Positions 55,201-64,000 of a stretch of DNA of 64,000 nucleotides are shown piece after piece. The translations under genes were made by a program, and so were the position numbers. The stretch is from Mercenaria mercenaria (taxonomy: Eukaryota > Mollusca > Bivalvia > Venerida > Veneridae), in assembly GCF_021730395.1 (NCBI RefSeq), contig NC_069371.1, positions 53,020,001 to 53,084,000 of the forward strand, in the 5' to 3' direction. Numbering within the stretch: the first letter of the stretch is position 1; every line of letters begins with the position of its first letter. The notes under the pieces are model-generated. The model searched no databases, was not told the origin of the DNA, and saw only the letters and a list, made by a program, of their open reading frames with translations.

Positions 55201-57117
55201 GTGCCTTTATGTCATGGCCTTTTGATACAATATATGATATCTGTAAAAAAGAGTCTGTTATACTACAGTGTATGTTAGTCAAAATAATTCGACGTTTAGA
55301 TTGTTTTATATTTGTGACGGGGCAATCTAAACGCCAAATCTTTGAAGGTCCAAAATAATGGAGGATAAATCACAGTATACGCAGTCCTGTAAAGTTATTG
55401 GTTTTATCGCTTGCGCATATTGATGTGAAGACACGGTAAACGTTAATAGTGTACAGCACATACAAAGGTTTAAATCATCAGAAAATTCGTAACTTTGGAT
55501 ATTTAAATTATTTGATAGTTTTTACATAAATCAATGAGGAATTGAATCCCCTTTCGATACACGTAAGTTTTATTTGAATTTATGGCTAATTCATGACATT
55601 ATAGGCATTTAAACCTTCATATTTTGAGAATATTACCGGAATTTGACCTATGACCTTGACCCCTAGCCAACCGGGTTCAAACCTGACGTGGCCTCTTTTC
55701 TCTAGGTATTGACTTGTCCTTTGCAACAAGGTATCATTTATTAAAATCGGACATCAGGTTATGTAGATATGGCTTCTCAGACAAGGACCACCCCTCTATT
55801 TAATATATGTACTTTGTATGCATATTTTTACGAAAACTGAAACATTTTGAGACGGTCCTTCAACGAAACCGTCGGCGGTAAAATTATACAAGTTACATAT
55901 CCGTTTAGACAATGTTTGAATTTAATTTATAAAAGTTATTTCATTAAAATATCTTGTGTTTGGAACATTCTACAATTATTTGAAGTTAATGAAAAACACG
56001 GACATTTTCCGTACAGAAAAACAGCTTTTATCTTTAATTACGTACAGACGGACGAACAGATGTAGTCTTTTTTGTCACAAACATTCAGAATTTGTCATTT
56101 TCTATCAAAACAAGTTTTTATTTGCAGTTATTTACCCAAAATAAATATTTTATAAGCACTTTTTCCTTATGTTACTGCTAATATTTTAAGCCAAAAATAA
56201 CAAAGTTCCGCAAATATTCACGACGGCGTGCCCATCGGGGAAGAACATTGTTTTTAATATTCGATTAGGCAATACTACTTATTAAAAGAAATTTTACTTT
56301 GATACCTTACTTTTAACACTTTTAATACTAAAATGAAATTGATGAATTTTTCGAAAAAATGCGACCAAGATTAGCCGGTATTTATTCAAGTGAACACCAG
56401 TCGAAGAACGACAATGCCATACGACATTATGAAAATGTTGCTTCGTATTGTCGTGTATCATTTGAAATTGTCGCGCGTTGTCCCTCACCCAAACCCGCGA
56501 CACGCGACATACGGTATGATATGGAAAAAGTCGCTTCACGTTGTTGAGCGTCATCTGAGATTATCGCATGTCGTTTGATAATGTCGCCGTCGCGTTTGCA
56601 GGGTCGAAACACGACAACGCGAAGTGACATTACGAAGTGACATAGCGACAATGCGATACGACGCTCGACAACGCAAAGTGACATCGCGATATATCGTGCT
56701 TTTGAAAGGCGACATTTCAAAGTGGATATCGCGACATTGTCCTTTGGGATTTTCACCGTCGTTTGCGATTGTCGGGTGTCACTTCGTAATGTCGCTATGT
56801 CACTTCGCGTTGTCGTGTGTCGACCCCACAAACGCGACGGCGACATTATAAATGGCCCCAACAGGATTCCGTAGTTTGACTGTCATCATCCGACTACATT
56901 GACATACGTATCTCGCATTTTATGACAATAGTCAAAATTTATTACTAGATCTACCCGAAATTATTTCTTATCCAGAATTTATTCAGGTGGTACACATCTA
57001 AGAATTTCAATTATTACAGCTTGTCACCTTTACAGCTGTTGGTTTTCTGCCATCTCTGTAAGGTGCCCTTGTTGAGCAGACCTCTTGACGAATGTGATGC
57101 TTTGGTTTGCTCATCAT
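43190..57117 (-). CDS. RBM48: RNA-binding protein 48, complete in five exons
   Basis: Exons on the minus strand: 57117-57028, 50187-49997, 47234-47089, 45515-44350, 43201-43190; all junction phases agree. The protein opens MMSKPKHHIRQEVCSTRAPY, then the RRM: KVYTVHQESKYLLIQGVSAV, DDYPSEQFTEVYLIKY, RKLDDWSFYGGVLHVCYAPE, followed by FETVQETREKLRERRR. These blocks match vertebrate RBM48 closely. RBM48 with its partner ARMC7 acts in the minor (U12) spliceosome in the nucleus. The product is about 534 residues, longer than the human protein (367 as I recall), because exon 4 is long, Ser/Gln/Tyr-rich and low-complexity. The end IRKKLTKVKD resembles the conserved C-terminal helix. The first intron is almost 7 kb and holds two family D elements. 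The start is the first of two adjacent ATGs. Confidence 0.92.
43202..43833. other. RBM48 intron 4, first part
   Basis: Two diverged direct copies about 250 bp apart (GTGCCATGTATGCACTGAGA near 43507 and GGCACCATACATGCGCAAAG near 43754). Confidence 0.45.
43834..44012. mobile_element. Foldback MITE in RBM48 intron
   Basis: Inverted arms 43834-43880 and 43966-44012 (ATTGAAATGATTTATAGCAA, AACACTATTTATACAC) flank an 85-bp centre that itself contains the hairpin at 43907-43938. Confidence 0.7.
43907..44064. other. Pair of hairpins with shared loop, different stems
   Basis: 43907-43938: AATTTCAC / GTGAAATT around TCGGTGCTACCTCCTC. 44030-44064: ATTATATCAC / GTGATATAAT around TCGGGCTGCGCCCTC. The loop-side sequence (CACTCGG ... 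CTCGTG) is shared while the outer stem bases differ and still pair. Confidence 0.65.
44350..45515 (-). CDS. RBM48: RBM48 exon 4, long low-complexity tail
   Basis: The exon runs from ATTCTTCAG to AAG|GTAATA (1,166 nt). It begins TDGTYANSLSQVSQSSN, continues Ser/Gln/Asn/Tyr-rich with several QYG or YGxQ motifs (a prion-like composition), then a lysine-rich segment, KGTVPKFIPRQAQIKNKLER, and LGPSTSNESLDPKEKSVIDS near the end. The frame runs on past the donor to 44308, but the spliced C terminus fits the family better. Confidence 0.85.
45546..46624 (-). mobile_element. Family D element, old diverged copy
   Basis: Read on the minus strand: TTAGCTCATAGTGAGC at the 5' end with TGTCCGTATGTC, decayed units, then GGGCCATCATGGTCC hairpin and TCTTG followed by T. 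Units are hard to align, so it is older than the other copies. Confidence 0.6.
46625..47088. other. RBM48 intron 3, remainder
   Basis: AT-rich unique sequence, nothing recognised. Confidence 0.5.
47089..47234 (-). CDS. RBM48: RBM48 exon 3, second half of RRM
   Basis: It reads FAKRKLDDWSFYGGVLHVCY then APEFETVQETREKLRERRRV. SFYGGVLHVCYAPE is the RNP1-side strand of the RBM48 RRM. The donor ATA|GTAAGA leaves one base, which joins the next exon as Lys. Confidence 0.92.
47515..49650 (-). mobile_element. Family D element, long copy with about 14 units
   Basis: Read on the minus strand: TAGCTCACC-GAGCTCAAGG-TGAGCT hairpin, GTCCGTC-type run, about fourteen units of about 146 bp, then GGGCCATCATGGCCC and TCTTG followed by T. 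Each unit has AGGTCAGTAGGTCA (DR2) or a close variant on the minus strand. A block of several units (48430-48850 and 49000-49430) is duplicated as a larger period. Confidence 0.85.
49651..49996. other. RBM48 intron 2, end
   Basis: AT-rich unique DNA. Confidence 0.5.
49997..50187 (-). CDS. RBM48: RBM48 exon 2, first half of RRM
   Basis: It runs from the acceptor CTTTTATAG to the donor AAG|GTTTTT. It encodes VYTVHQESKYLLIQGVSAVG (beta-1 with the RNP2-like core) through EVYLIKYKRIQSA. The donor is unusually poor in consensus bases after GT. Phase 2 exit gives Arg across the junction. Confidence 0.92.
50188..50823. repeat. RBM48 intron 1: element remnants and a duplicated flank
   Basis: 50296-50560 is a decayed tandem-repeat element end (TGTCCATAGGGCACAGGTGC, GGACGGACGGACGTTCC). 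A 180-bp segment occurs twice (50520-50690 and 50700-50822) with phrases GGGTATTTATGTGGCTACTC and GAATGAATNRCATCAAAGAA. Confidence 0.65.
50824..52790 (-). mobile_element. Family D element, tandem copy 1
   Basis: About 13 units of 145 bp. On the minus strand: TTAGCTCACCTGTCACAAAG-TGACAAGGTGAGCT hairpin, GTCCGTGCGTCC run, units with AGGTCAGTAGGTCAAA (DR2), then AGGACCATCATGGTCC and TCTTG followed by T. No coding sequence. Confidence 0.87.
52829..54868 (-). mobile_element. Family D element, tandem copy 2
   Basis: It starts and ends exactly as copy 1 and is very similar throughout, including the first 150 bp. The 38 bp between the copies (ATAAAAGCTAACGAAATCAA) match the left flank of copy 1, so copy plus flank was duplicated together. 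Confidence 0.87.
54869..56400. other. RBM48 intron 1, middle part
   Basis: 54870-54950 is the right flank of the element pair, similar to 50640-50690. A small hairpin (ACGTTTAGATTG / CAATCTAAACG) lies at 55289-55334. 55640-55790 is a decayed tandem-repeat unit (TTTGACCTATGACCTTGACC). No exon seen. Confidence 0.5.
56405..56850. repeat. CpG-rich TGTCG repeat with 270-bp palindrome
   Basis: 56579-56849 is a near-palindrome: ATAATGTCGCCGTCGCGTTT at the left and its complement at the right, then CACGACAACGCGAAGTGACA arms. 56405-56578 has the same vocabulary (TGTCG, CGACA) without clear pairing. CpG is far denser than in the surrounding DNA. It lies in RBM48 intron 1, 180 bp from exon 1. Confidence 0.75.
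57028..57117 (-). CDS. RBM48: RBM48 exon 1
   Basis: Thirty codons, starting MMSKPKHHIRQEVCSTR and ending RDGRKPTAVK before the donor AAG|GTGACA, phase 0. The pattern H-H-x3-EVC-x-TR-x-YR-x-GR-x-P-x-AVK is that of the RBM48 N terminus. It is too short to stand out as an open reading frame and was found by following the protein family upstream of the RRM exon. Confidence 0.88.
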
Positions 57118-57143
57118 GCACGATTTAATTCAGTCCGCAACTT

Positions 57144-57169
57144 TCAAAACAAGGGCGCAGCCATCTTGG
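57144..57169 (-). promoter_or_regulatory. YY1-like site with tiny upstream ORF, RBM48 leader
   Basis: The minus strand reads CCAAGATGGCTGCGCC, close to the YY1 consensus found at or just after transcription starts of housekeeping genes. Its ATG opens a six-codon upstream ORF (stop at 57144-57146). It lies about 45 bp before the RBM48 start codon. Confidence 0.35.
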
Positions 57170-57675
57170 ATTTAACTACTTTCACAAATAAAATTTCTTA
57201 TGCCCTGCACCGTACCTACTTTCATTTGGGCAAAAACTGCGCAGGTTAGATTCTCAGTAAGTGATCATAAAGCTGGTATATTTTATTGTTATACTGTAGA
57301 ATGTTGTTTATAATTCTTAGATAAGTATTTTCCATATTTTGCACTTTTGGATGTGTGCTGACAATTCTGCTTTAACATGCAACATTAGCATAATGTATGC
57401 ACAGAAACTCATATATTCTGTTTTTCTACTTGACATTTGTAATAAATGACTCATGCATGCCCATGTCATGAAATAACAGGATGCTTTATTGTTTGGGAAT
57501 AGGCTCTGCATACTGTGGAAGGTTCTACATGTTGTGAACACTACCTGTGATATTTTGTGATTTACTATGACATATATTCATGAATAAATCTTATCTTAAT
57601 GGCTTGTTGCAAAACTGCTGTGTTGAAATATTGGTTGTGAAAGTCTGTCAAACCAACCATTCTCGAATGTCTATA
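57170..57675. other. RBM48 upstream, intergenic
   Basis: AT-rich sequence upstream of RBM48; nothing recognised beyond the YY1-like site. Confidence 0.45.
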
Positions 57676-58494
57676 CTGGTTGGGAATCATTTTCCGGACA
57701 GGACTAGTTTCCGGACACATGTAATGTCTGCTTTATTTCGTTGTTATTCATGTAATTGTTTCATCTAGATCATTTAGATGTTTGTTCTTCATGTCTGTAC
57801 AGCAAACCACTATTTTATAAGGCTGTATAATGCTTTTTTTTTTATGATAAATCACCTGCGTTCACAAAACAACTTTTTGTCTTAATGGGGCATGAAGATA
57901 GCATTGTGCATGCGCAGTAGTTCACACATGCCGAGGTATCAAGTGGGGAAGAAATAATCAAACTACATAATGATTGTCTGCTGATAACATGTTCTACTTT
58001 TAATTTAACGCTAAAAGTTACGTAAGATGCAGGGCTGTCGATTTTTGCACTAATTTTATTCTATATCTATTGGAATTGTCAAGAATTCGTATAAGACGAA
58101 AATCAAGTTTTTTTATAGTCAGCCTTGGTTTGCTTTCGTAGCTGCTATTGAAAGTCGAGTTACGTTTCGTGCGCAATTTTGAAGAGATGAATGATGAAGA
58201 AATGTGTAGAAGTAGTTTAATTATTTAATTTGATATCAAATTAACAACAAAACACTGTCAAAATATTTGTCTGGAAACTGGTTTACCTGACGGGAAAAAT
58301 AACTCATTTTAGTGACCCCATTTGAGGCCCCATGGAACCCATATTTTTTACGTCACAACGTGATGCTGATTACAACATCGGATGTGGAAGGAGCTGAAGT
58401 TTGTGCAGTGTGAGCTTTATTTATGTCAAATATTTTATTACGGAATAATGGAGCTGAAATATGAAAATGTGTCCGGAAAATGGTTCCCAACCAG
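57676..58494. mobile_element. TA-flanked DNA transposon (Tc1/mariner-type ends), 819 bp
   Basis: TA on both sides (57674-57675, 58495-58496). Terminal repeats CTGGTTGGGAAYCATTTTCC then GGACA match at 24 of 25 positions. The inside is AT-rich with no recognisable transposase. Non-autonomous; lies in the region between the divergent RBM48 and SCRN genes. Confidence 0.78.
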
Positions 58495-60029
58495 TACATT
58501 TTTCTGTATTAAAATAGATTATTGATGTGTATTTAATCAATTTTTGTCTTAAAGCTAGTAATTCAAGTCTCCTGCACATTCAGTTGTTCTTAATAGATTT
58601 GAATTCATTGGATCATGCACAGCAATTATACTGGGATTTTTTTGTTACAAAATACTCATCGGCCACTTCATTTATGGACTTTGCTGAGTACTTGTTTTGT
58701 ACCATTGCTAAGTTTCAGGACCAGTTCAGGGTTAGAATTTAACAATTTTTTTCAATTTCAATTTGGGAGTACAAAAAATGTTAACTCTCAATTTATCAAC
58801 TTTAGTCGCAATTTTGTTCAACCGTTTTAGGCAGAAACAAGACTGTCCTCCCAGTAAGTGTGATAATATCGTGCATACACATACCGGTAGTTACCGTGTT
58901 GCATAATCAAAATCTGCAAACTATCCACACACTGTGACGCTGGTGCGAAAACATCATCAGTCGGTGCGTACTGTGTGAAACATCATTATTAAATTTTTTA
59001 TTTACAGCAGATCAAAACTGACAGTTAAAGAAATTAAAACTGTCGTAATTTCTTCTTGAGATTTTGCACTTGCAAAATTTTGCGAGCTTGGGCAAAAGTC
59101 ACTCGCATTTTGAGAGTATGCGAGCTTAAATTCGAACCCTGCAGTTATATTATATTTATACTTCTTTGGCAATAATTAAATGGTAAAGGTGCTTACTCGA
59201 TGTCACATGTCTCAGGAGGAGCTTGGGCATGCGTAGTTCTGGCTACCATAACTTAACTGGACTATTTTTATATTCTGGCACGATTTCTGGTTTGGTTTCA
59301 GTATGGGGTTCGTTTCATCTCAGAGATCCAAAACAGCATAGAACATCCCTGAAGCTGAATTGTTTTAGCTAGGTTGTGCATAAGGGGTGTTTCACCAATT
59401 TTGTAGATAATTTTAGGGACGTCTGGCACGAGCTGGGTTTCAAACATAATATCAGCCAGTTACACGTAAAACAGTATTCCAAATAATAGTGGAGCTCAGA
59501 AACAGTCCAGTGTATGATCAGTTGATATGATTGGATATCTTAGTTGTTTTTAATATGCAAGTTTAGCCCCACTTTACCACCAAGCTTTAGCTCCAAGTAA
59601 GAATCCTGCATGTTTTAGTCCTGATACTATATGGATTTATGGATACTATAGTTTTTACAGTAGTTATATACTACAGACATTCTGTAAAAGGCACATCTGA
59701 CACTTTCAGGACATTTGTATGTTTAAGCTTTTGTGTTTACTCTATAACTTCCGAACCCAGATTTCGATAGAGATTTTGGTAGAATGTTCCACTTTGATCA
59801 AGCTGATGTGCAGAACCCATGTTCTAGTTGCGTTGACAAAAGGCCAAGCATACAACTTAAAGTCAAATACTGTATTTAAATTGTGCATTTGCAGTCCAGG
59901 GTTTTCATGAAACTTTGATTGAATATTTCAAAGATGTTTCAGTTCATTGTGTAATTGACGATGATTTGCATGATTTTTTAAAACTAAGACAAGTTGCTAT
60001 AACTGAAGTATATTCCTGTTGTTTTAAGA
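58495..60029. other. SCRN upstream region
   Basis: Unique AT-rich DNA with short chance frames. The acceptor-like TTTTAAG at 60022-60028 suggests that the 5' UTR exon lies somewhere upstream; it cannot be located. Confidence 0.4.
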
Positions 60030-60867
<838 letters not shown>

Positions 60868-60957
60868 TAAATTTTAGTAGTATATACACATTTTTGCATA
60901 GTATTTTTGTTTGTCTGCTAAATGTTATTTGACCTTTGAACAAGTAAATTTTGAAAA

Positions 60958-61239
60958 TTATTAGGATGATTGGACATGCAGAGTAGATGACCCCTACTGA
61001 TTTTGACCCAAGGTCACAGGGGCCTGAACATAGAAAACTGTTTCCAGTCCATAACTGGAGAACCGCTAGGCCCCAAATGTTGGAACTTAGTGGGATGATT
61101 GGACATGCCAAGTAGATGATCCCTGTTGCAGCCAACCATCAGTGTCTCTTTGACTTTCGCTCTTGTCCCCTATTGACTTCTTGCCTATGCGACTATGCAT
61201 TGGGGGAGACATGCACTTTTCTACAAAAGCATCTTCTAG
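60958..61239 (+). mobile_element. Family C element, 5'-truncated copy
   Basis: It carries one and a half units (GATTGGACATGCAGAGTAGA), then GGGGGAGACATGCAC, the hairpin CTTTT-CTAC-AAAAG, and CATCTTCTAG followed by T. Same end as the copy at 29589 but on the other strand. Confidence 0.75.
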
Positions 61240-61670
61240 TTATTTCAAATCTTATTAGCATTATAATATTTGTTTATGATTCCAGGAACTTACATTTCAG
61301 TATTTTTACGGTGCACTTATGTCCTCTTAACAAAGTTCTAACTTCTTCATAAGTTCTTTAATGCTTAGCCCCACATTTTGGGGGGAAAAAAATCACCAAA
61401 TCATAGAAAGGATTGTTTTACATGAAAATTAAACAGCATATAAAACATGTATATTACTCTACAAAACAATTGTCAATCTTCTGATATATGCTTTGAATTT
61501 TGGGAATTGGAAAATGACTGCATCAAGGGGCCACACATTTGGTCAGTTCAACGCCTTTGAAACTCACCATTTTGAAAGAAGTGTTATATATCTTTGTTTA
61601 AATGCATTTGCAATGATGTCCCTGTGCTGAAATTTCACATAGCAAGGTGGACTGTAGTTTACAGCATTTT
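61240..61670. other. SCRN intron, nothing recognised
   Basis: AT-rich, unique. Confidence 0.5.
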
Positions 61671-63292
61671 TAGCTCACCTGAGCACAAAGTGCTCAAGGT
61701 GAGCTTTTGTGATCGCCCTGTGTCCGTCGTCCGTCAGTCAGTCGACCGTCCGTCCGTCGTCATCATCAACAATTTGACTGTTAACACTCTAGAGGTCACA
61801 ATTTTGGCCCAATCTTAATGAAACTTGGTCAGAATGTTACCCTTAATAAAATCTTGGACAAGTTCGATATTGGGTCATCTGGGGTCAAAAACTAGGTCAC
61901 CAGGTCAAATCAAAGGAAAAGCTTGTTAACACTCTAGAGGTCACAATTTTGGCCCAATCTTCATGAAACTTGGTCAGAATGTTACCCTCAATAAAATCTT
62001 GGACGAGTTTGATATTGGGTCATCCGGGGTCAAAAACTAGGTCACCAGGTCAGATCAAAGGAAAAGCTTGTTAACACTCTAGAGGTCATAATTTTGGCCC
62101 TATCCTAATGAAACTTAGTCAGAATGTTACCCTCAATAAAATCTTGGACAAGTTTGATATTGGGTTATCTGGGGTCAAGAACTAGGTCACCAGGTCAGAT
62201 CAAAGGAAAAGCTTGTTAACACTGTAGAGGTCACATTTATGACTGTATCTTCATGAAATTTGGTCAGAATGTTAATCTTGATGTTCTCAAGGTCCAGTTT
62301 GAATCTTGGTCATGTAGGGTTAAAAACTAGGTCACCAGGTCAAATCAAAGAAAAAGCTAGTTAACACTCTTGAGGCCACATTTATGACCGTATCTTAATA
62401 AAACTTGGTCAGAATGTTAATCTTGGTGATATATAGGTCAAGTTCAAATCTGGGTCGGATGGGGTCAAAAACTAGGTCACTAGGTCAAATCAAAGGAAAA
62501 GCTTGTTAACACTCTAGAGGCCACATTTATGACTTTATCTTCATGAAACTTAGTCAGAATGTTAATCTTGATGATCTTTAGGACAAGTTCGAATCTGGGT
62601 CTTATGGGGTCAAAAACTAGGTCACCTGGTCAAATCAAAGGAAAAGCTTGTTAACACTCTAGGGGTCCCAATTTTGGCCCAGTGTTAATGAAACTTGGTC
62701 AGAATGTTACCTTAAATAAAATCTTGGACGAGTTCGATATTGGGTCATCTGGGGTCAAAAACTAGGTCACCAGGGCCCGGTTGTTCGAAACTTTTATCGG
62801 CTGTTAAACTAACCTCCGGTTAAATTTTGATTCAAAATACTAGACTTGGTGGGATACACTAGTATGATGTTTTGATTTTATTGTAAAGATTTTCCAGTGT
62901 TCAAAATTCTTACCTCATACATTTGTTTTTTCAAAGTCTTCAGAAATGCCGAAAAATAACCCTAAAAGTTAATCAACCGTTAGCTTAATCGCCTGTTAAA
63001 GTTTCGAACAACTTGGCCCAGGTCAAATCAAAGGAAAAGCTTGTTAACACTGTAGAGGCCACATTTATGACTGTATGCTCATGAAACTTGGTCAGAATGT
63101 TAATCTTGATGATCTCAAGGTCCAGTTTGAATCTAGGTCATGTAGGATCAAAAACTAGGTCACCAGGTCAAATCAAAGAAAAAGCTAGTTAACACTCTAG
63201 AGGCCACATTACCTTAATGAAATTTGGTCAGAATGTTAGTCTTGGTGATTCCTAAGTCAGGTAAGCCATATAGGGCCTTCATGGCCCTCTTG
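61671..63292 (+). mobile_element. Family D element interrupted by a MITE
   Basis: The 5' hairpin TAGCTCACCT-GAGCAC-AAA-GTGCTC-AAGGTGAGC, GTCCGTCGTCCGTC, about nine units of 145 bp with AGGTCACCAGGTCAAATC (DR2) on the plus strand, and the 3' hairpin GGGCC-TTCAT-GGCCC then TCTTG followed by T. A MITE sits in the eighth unit. Confidence 0.85.
62774..63017. mobile_element. MITE nested in family D element
   Basis: Ends GGCCCGGTTGTTCGAAAC and the complement of GTTTCGAACAACTTGGCC. The uninterrupted neighbouring units read GTCACCAGGTCAAATC; here CAG appears on both sides, consistent with a 3-bp target duplication as in PIF/Harbinger-type elements. Confidence 0.8.
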
Positions 63293-63309
63293 TTTTTATT
63301 TTTATTGCT

Positions 63310-64000
63310 TTATGAATGGCATTCATTTGTAAAGGGGGACACCTTTTATACACCCATTTTGAAAATGAACATGCAATGACTCGTAGGCTGTTGGGTGGAT
63401 GGGCGGGCGGGTGGCATCCACAGACTTTGTCCGGAGCATATCTTCTTCATGCATGGGAGATTTTGATGAAACATGGCACAATTGTTCACCATCATAAGAC
63501 GGAGTGTCATGCGCAAGAACCAGGTCTCTAGGTCTAAGGTCAAGGTCACACTTAGAGGTCAAAGGTCAAATTCATGATTTTGTCCGGAGCATATCTTTTT
63601 CATGCATGGAGGGATTTTGATGTAACTTGGCACAATTGTTCACCATCATGAGACGGAGTGTCGTGTGCAAGAACCAGTTCCCTAGGTCTAAGGTCAAGGT
63701 CACACTTAGAGGTCAAAGGATGCAAGAATGAAAACATTCGGAGCATTTCTTCTTCATGCATGGAGGGATTTTGATTTAACTTGGCACAAATGTTTACCAC
63801 TACGAAACAGAGTTTCATGCGCAAGAACCAGGTCCCCAGGTCTAAGGTCAAAGTCACACTTGGAGGTCAAAGATCATATTAAAGAATGACATTGTCCGAA
63901 GTATATCTTCTTCATGCATGGAGGGATTTTGATGTAACTTGGCACAATTGTTCACCATCATGAGACAGATTGTCCTGCGCAAGAACCAGGTCCCTAGGTC
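63310..64000 (+). repeat. Fifth tandem-repeat element type, cut by window end
   Basis: Units of 153-158 bp (CTTCATGCATGGAGGGATTT, GGCACAATTGTTCACCATCA, AGGTCTAAGGTCAAGGTCAC, AGGTCAAAGGTCA). A GGGTGGATGGGCGGGCGGG run precedes the array, as in the other families. The 3' end is outside the window. Confidence 0.78.

Noticed and set aside
63316-63857. Open frames at the right end
   Set aside because: Translations of the fifth tandem-repeat type; repeat-derived.

Overview
This is animal nuclear DNA. It is AT-rich, genes are split by long introns with GT-AG splice sites, and repeats fill most introns and intergenic space. The repeat types (tandem-repeat elements with hairpin ends, tRNA-derived SINEs with AAAC-type tails, long stem MITEs) and the gene sequences point to a mollusc, most likely a clam-like bivalve. 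The species is an inference; nothing here proves it.

Four protein-coding genes can be built from exon reading frames and matching splice phases. (1) 586-19342, + strand: the 3' part of a cordon-bleu-like (COBL) actin-nucleator gene, with KRAP-type basic/proline motifs, a Q-rich segment and a C-terminal WH2 motif; its 5' end lies left of the window. (2) 28461-37849, - strand: an anomalous-homeobox (ANHX)-like gene, combining a SIX-like domain with a divergent homeodomain and a long acidic tail that carries nine octapeptide repeats. (3) 43190-57117, - strand: RBM48, an RRM protein of the minor spliceosome, complete in five exons. (4) 60030 to beyond 64000, + strand: the first two coding exons of a secernin (SCRN). 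COBL and ANHX are convergent, ANHX and RBM48 run in tandem, and RBM48 and SCRN are divergent. I see no functional link among the four.

The rest is largely mobile DNA. The dominant class is a set of four sequence-unrelated element families (A: 17567, 24505; B: 21235; C: 29589, 60958; D: 40806, 45546, 47515, 50824, 52829, 61671). All share one plan: a 5' terminal hairpin, a short GTCC-type run, an array of tandem units, then a 3' hairpin just before a CTAG or CTTG end followed by T. This is the plan of Helitron/Helentron-associated non-autonomous elements (pearl or DINE-1 type). In families B, C and D the tandem unit is about 145 bp, close to nucleosome-core length, and each unit carries nuclear-receptor-type AGGTCA half-sites, often as DR0, DR1 or DR2. 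That shared unit length and motif across unrelated families is the most interesting signal here.

Other elements include a 1.5-kb transposon with 355-bp inverted arms, two TTAA-flanked elements, a TA-flanked 819-bp element, stem MITEs, SINEs and several minisatellites. I saw no retroviral, Polinton or other virus-like coding sequence, no CRISPR array and nothing bacterial.
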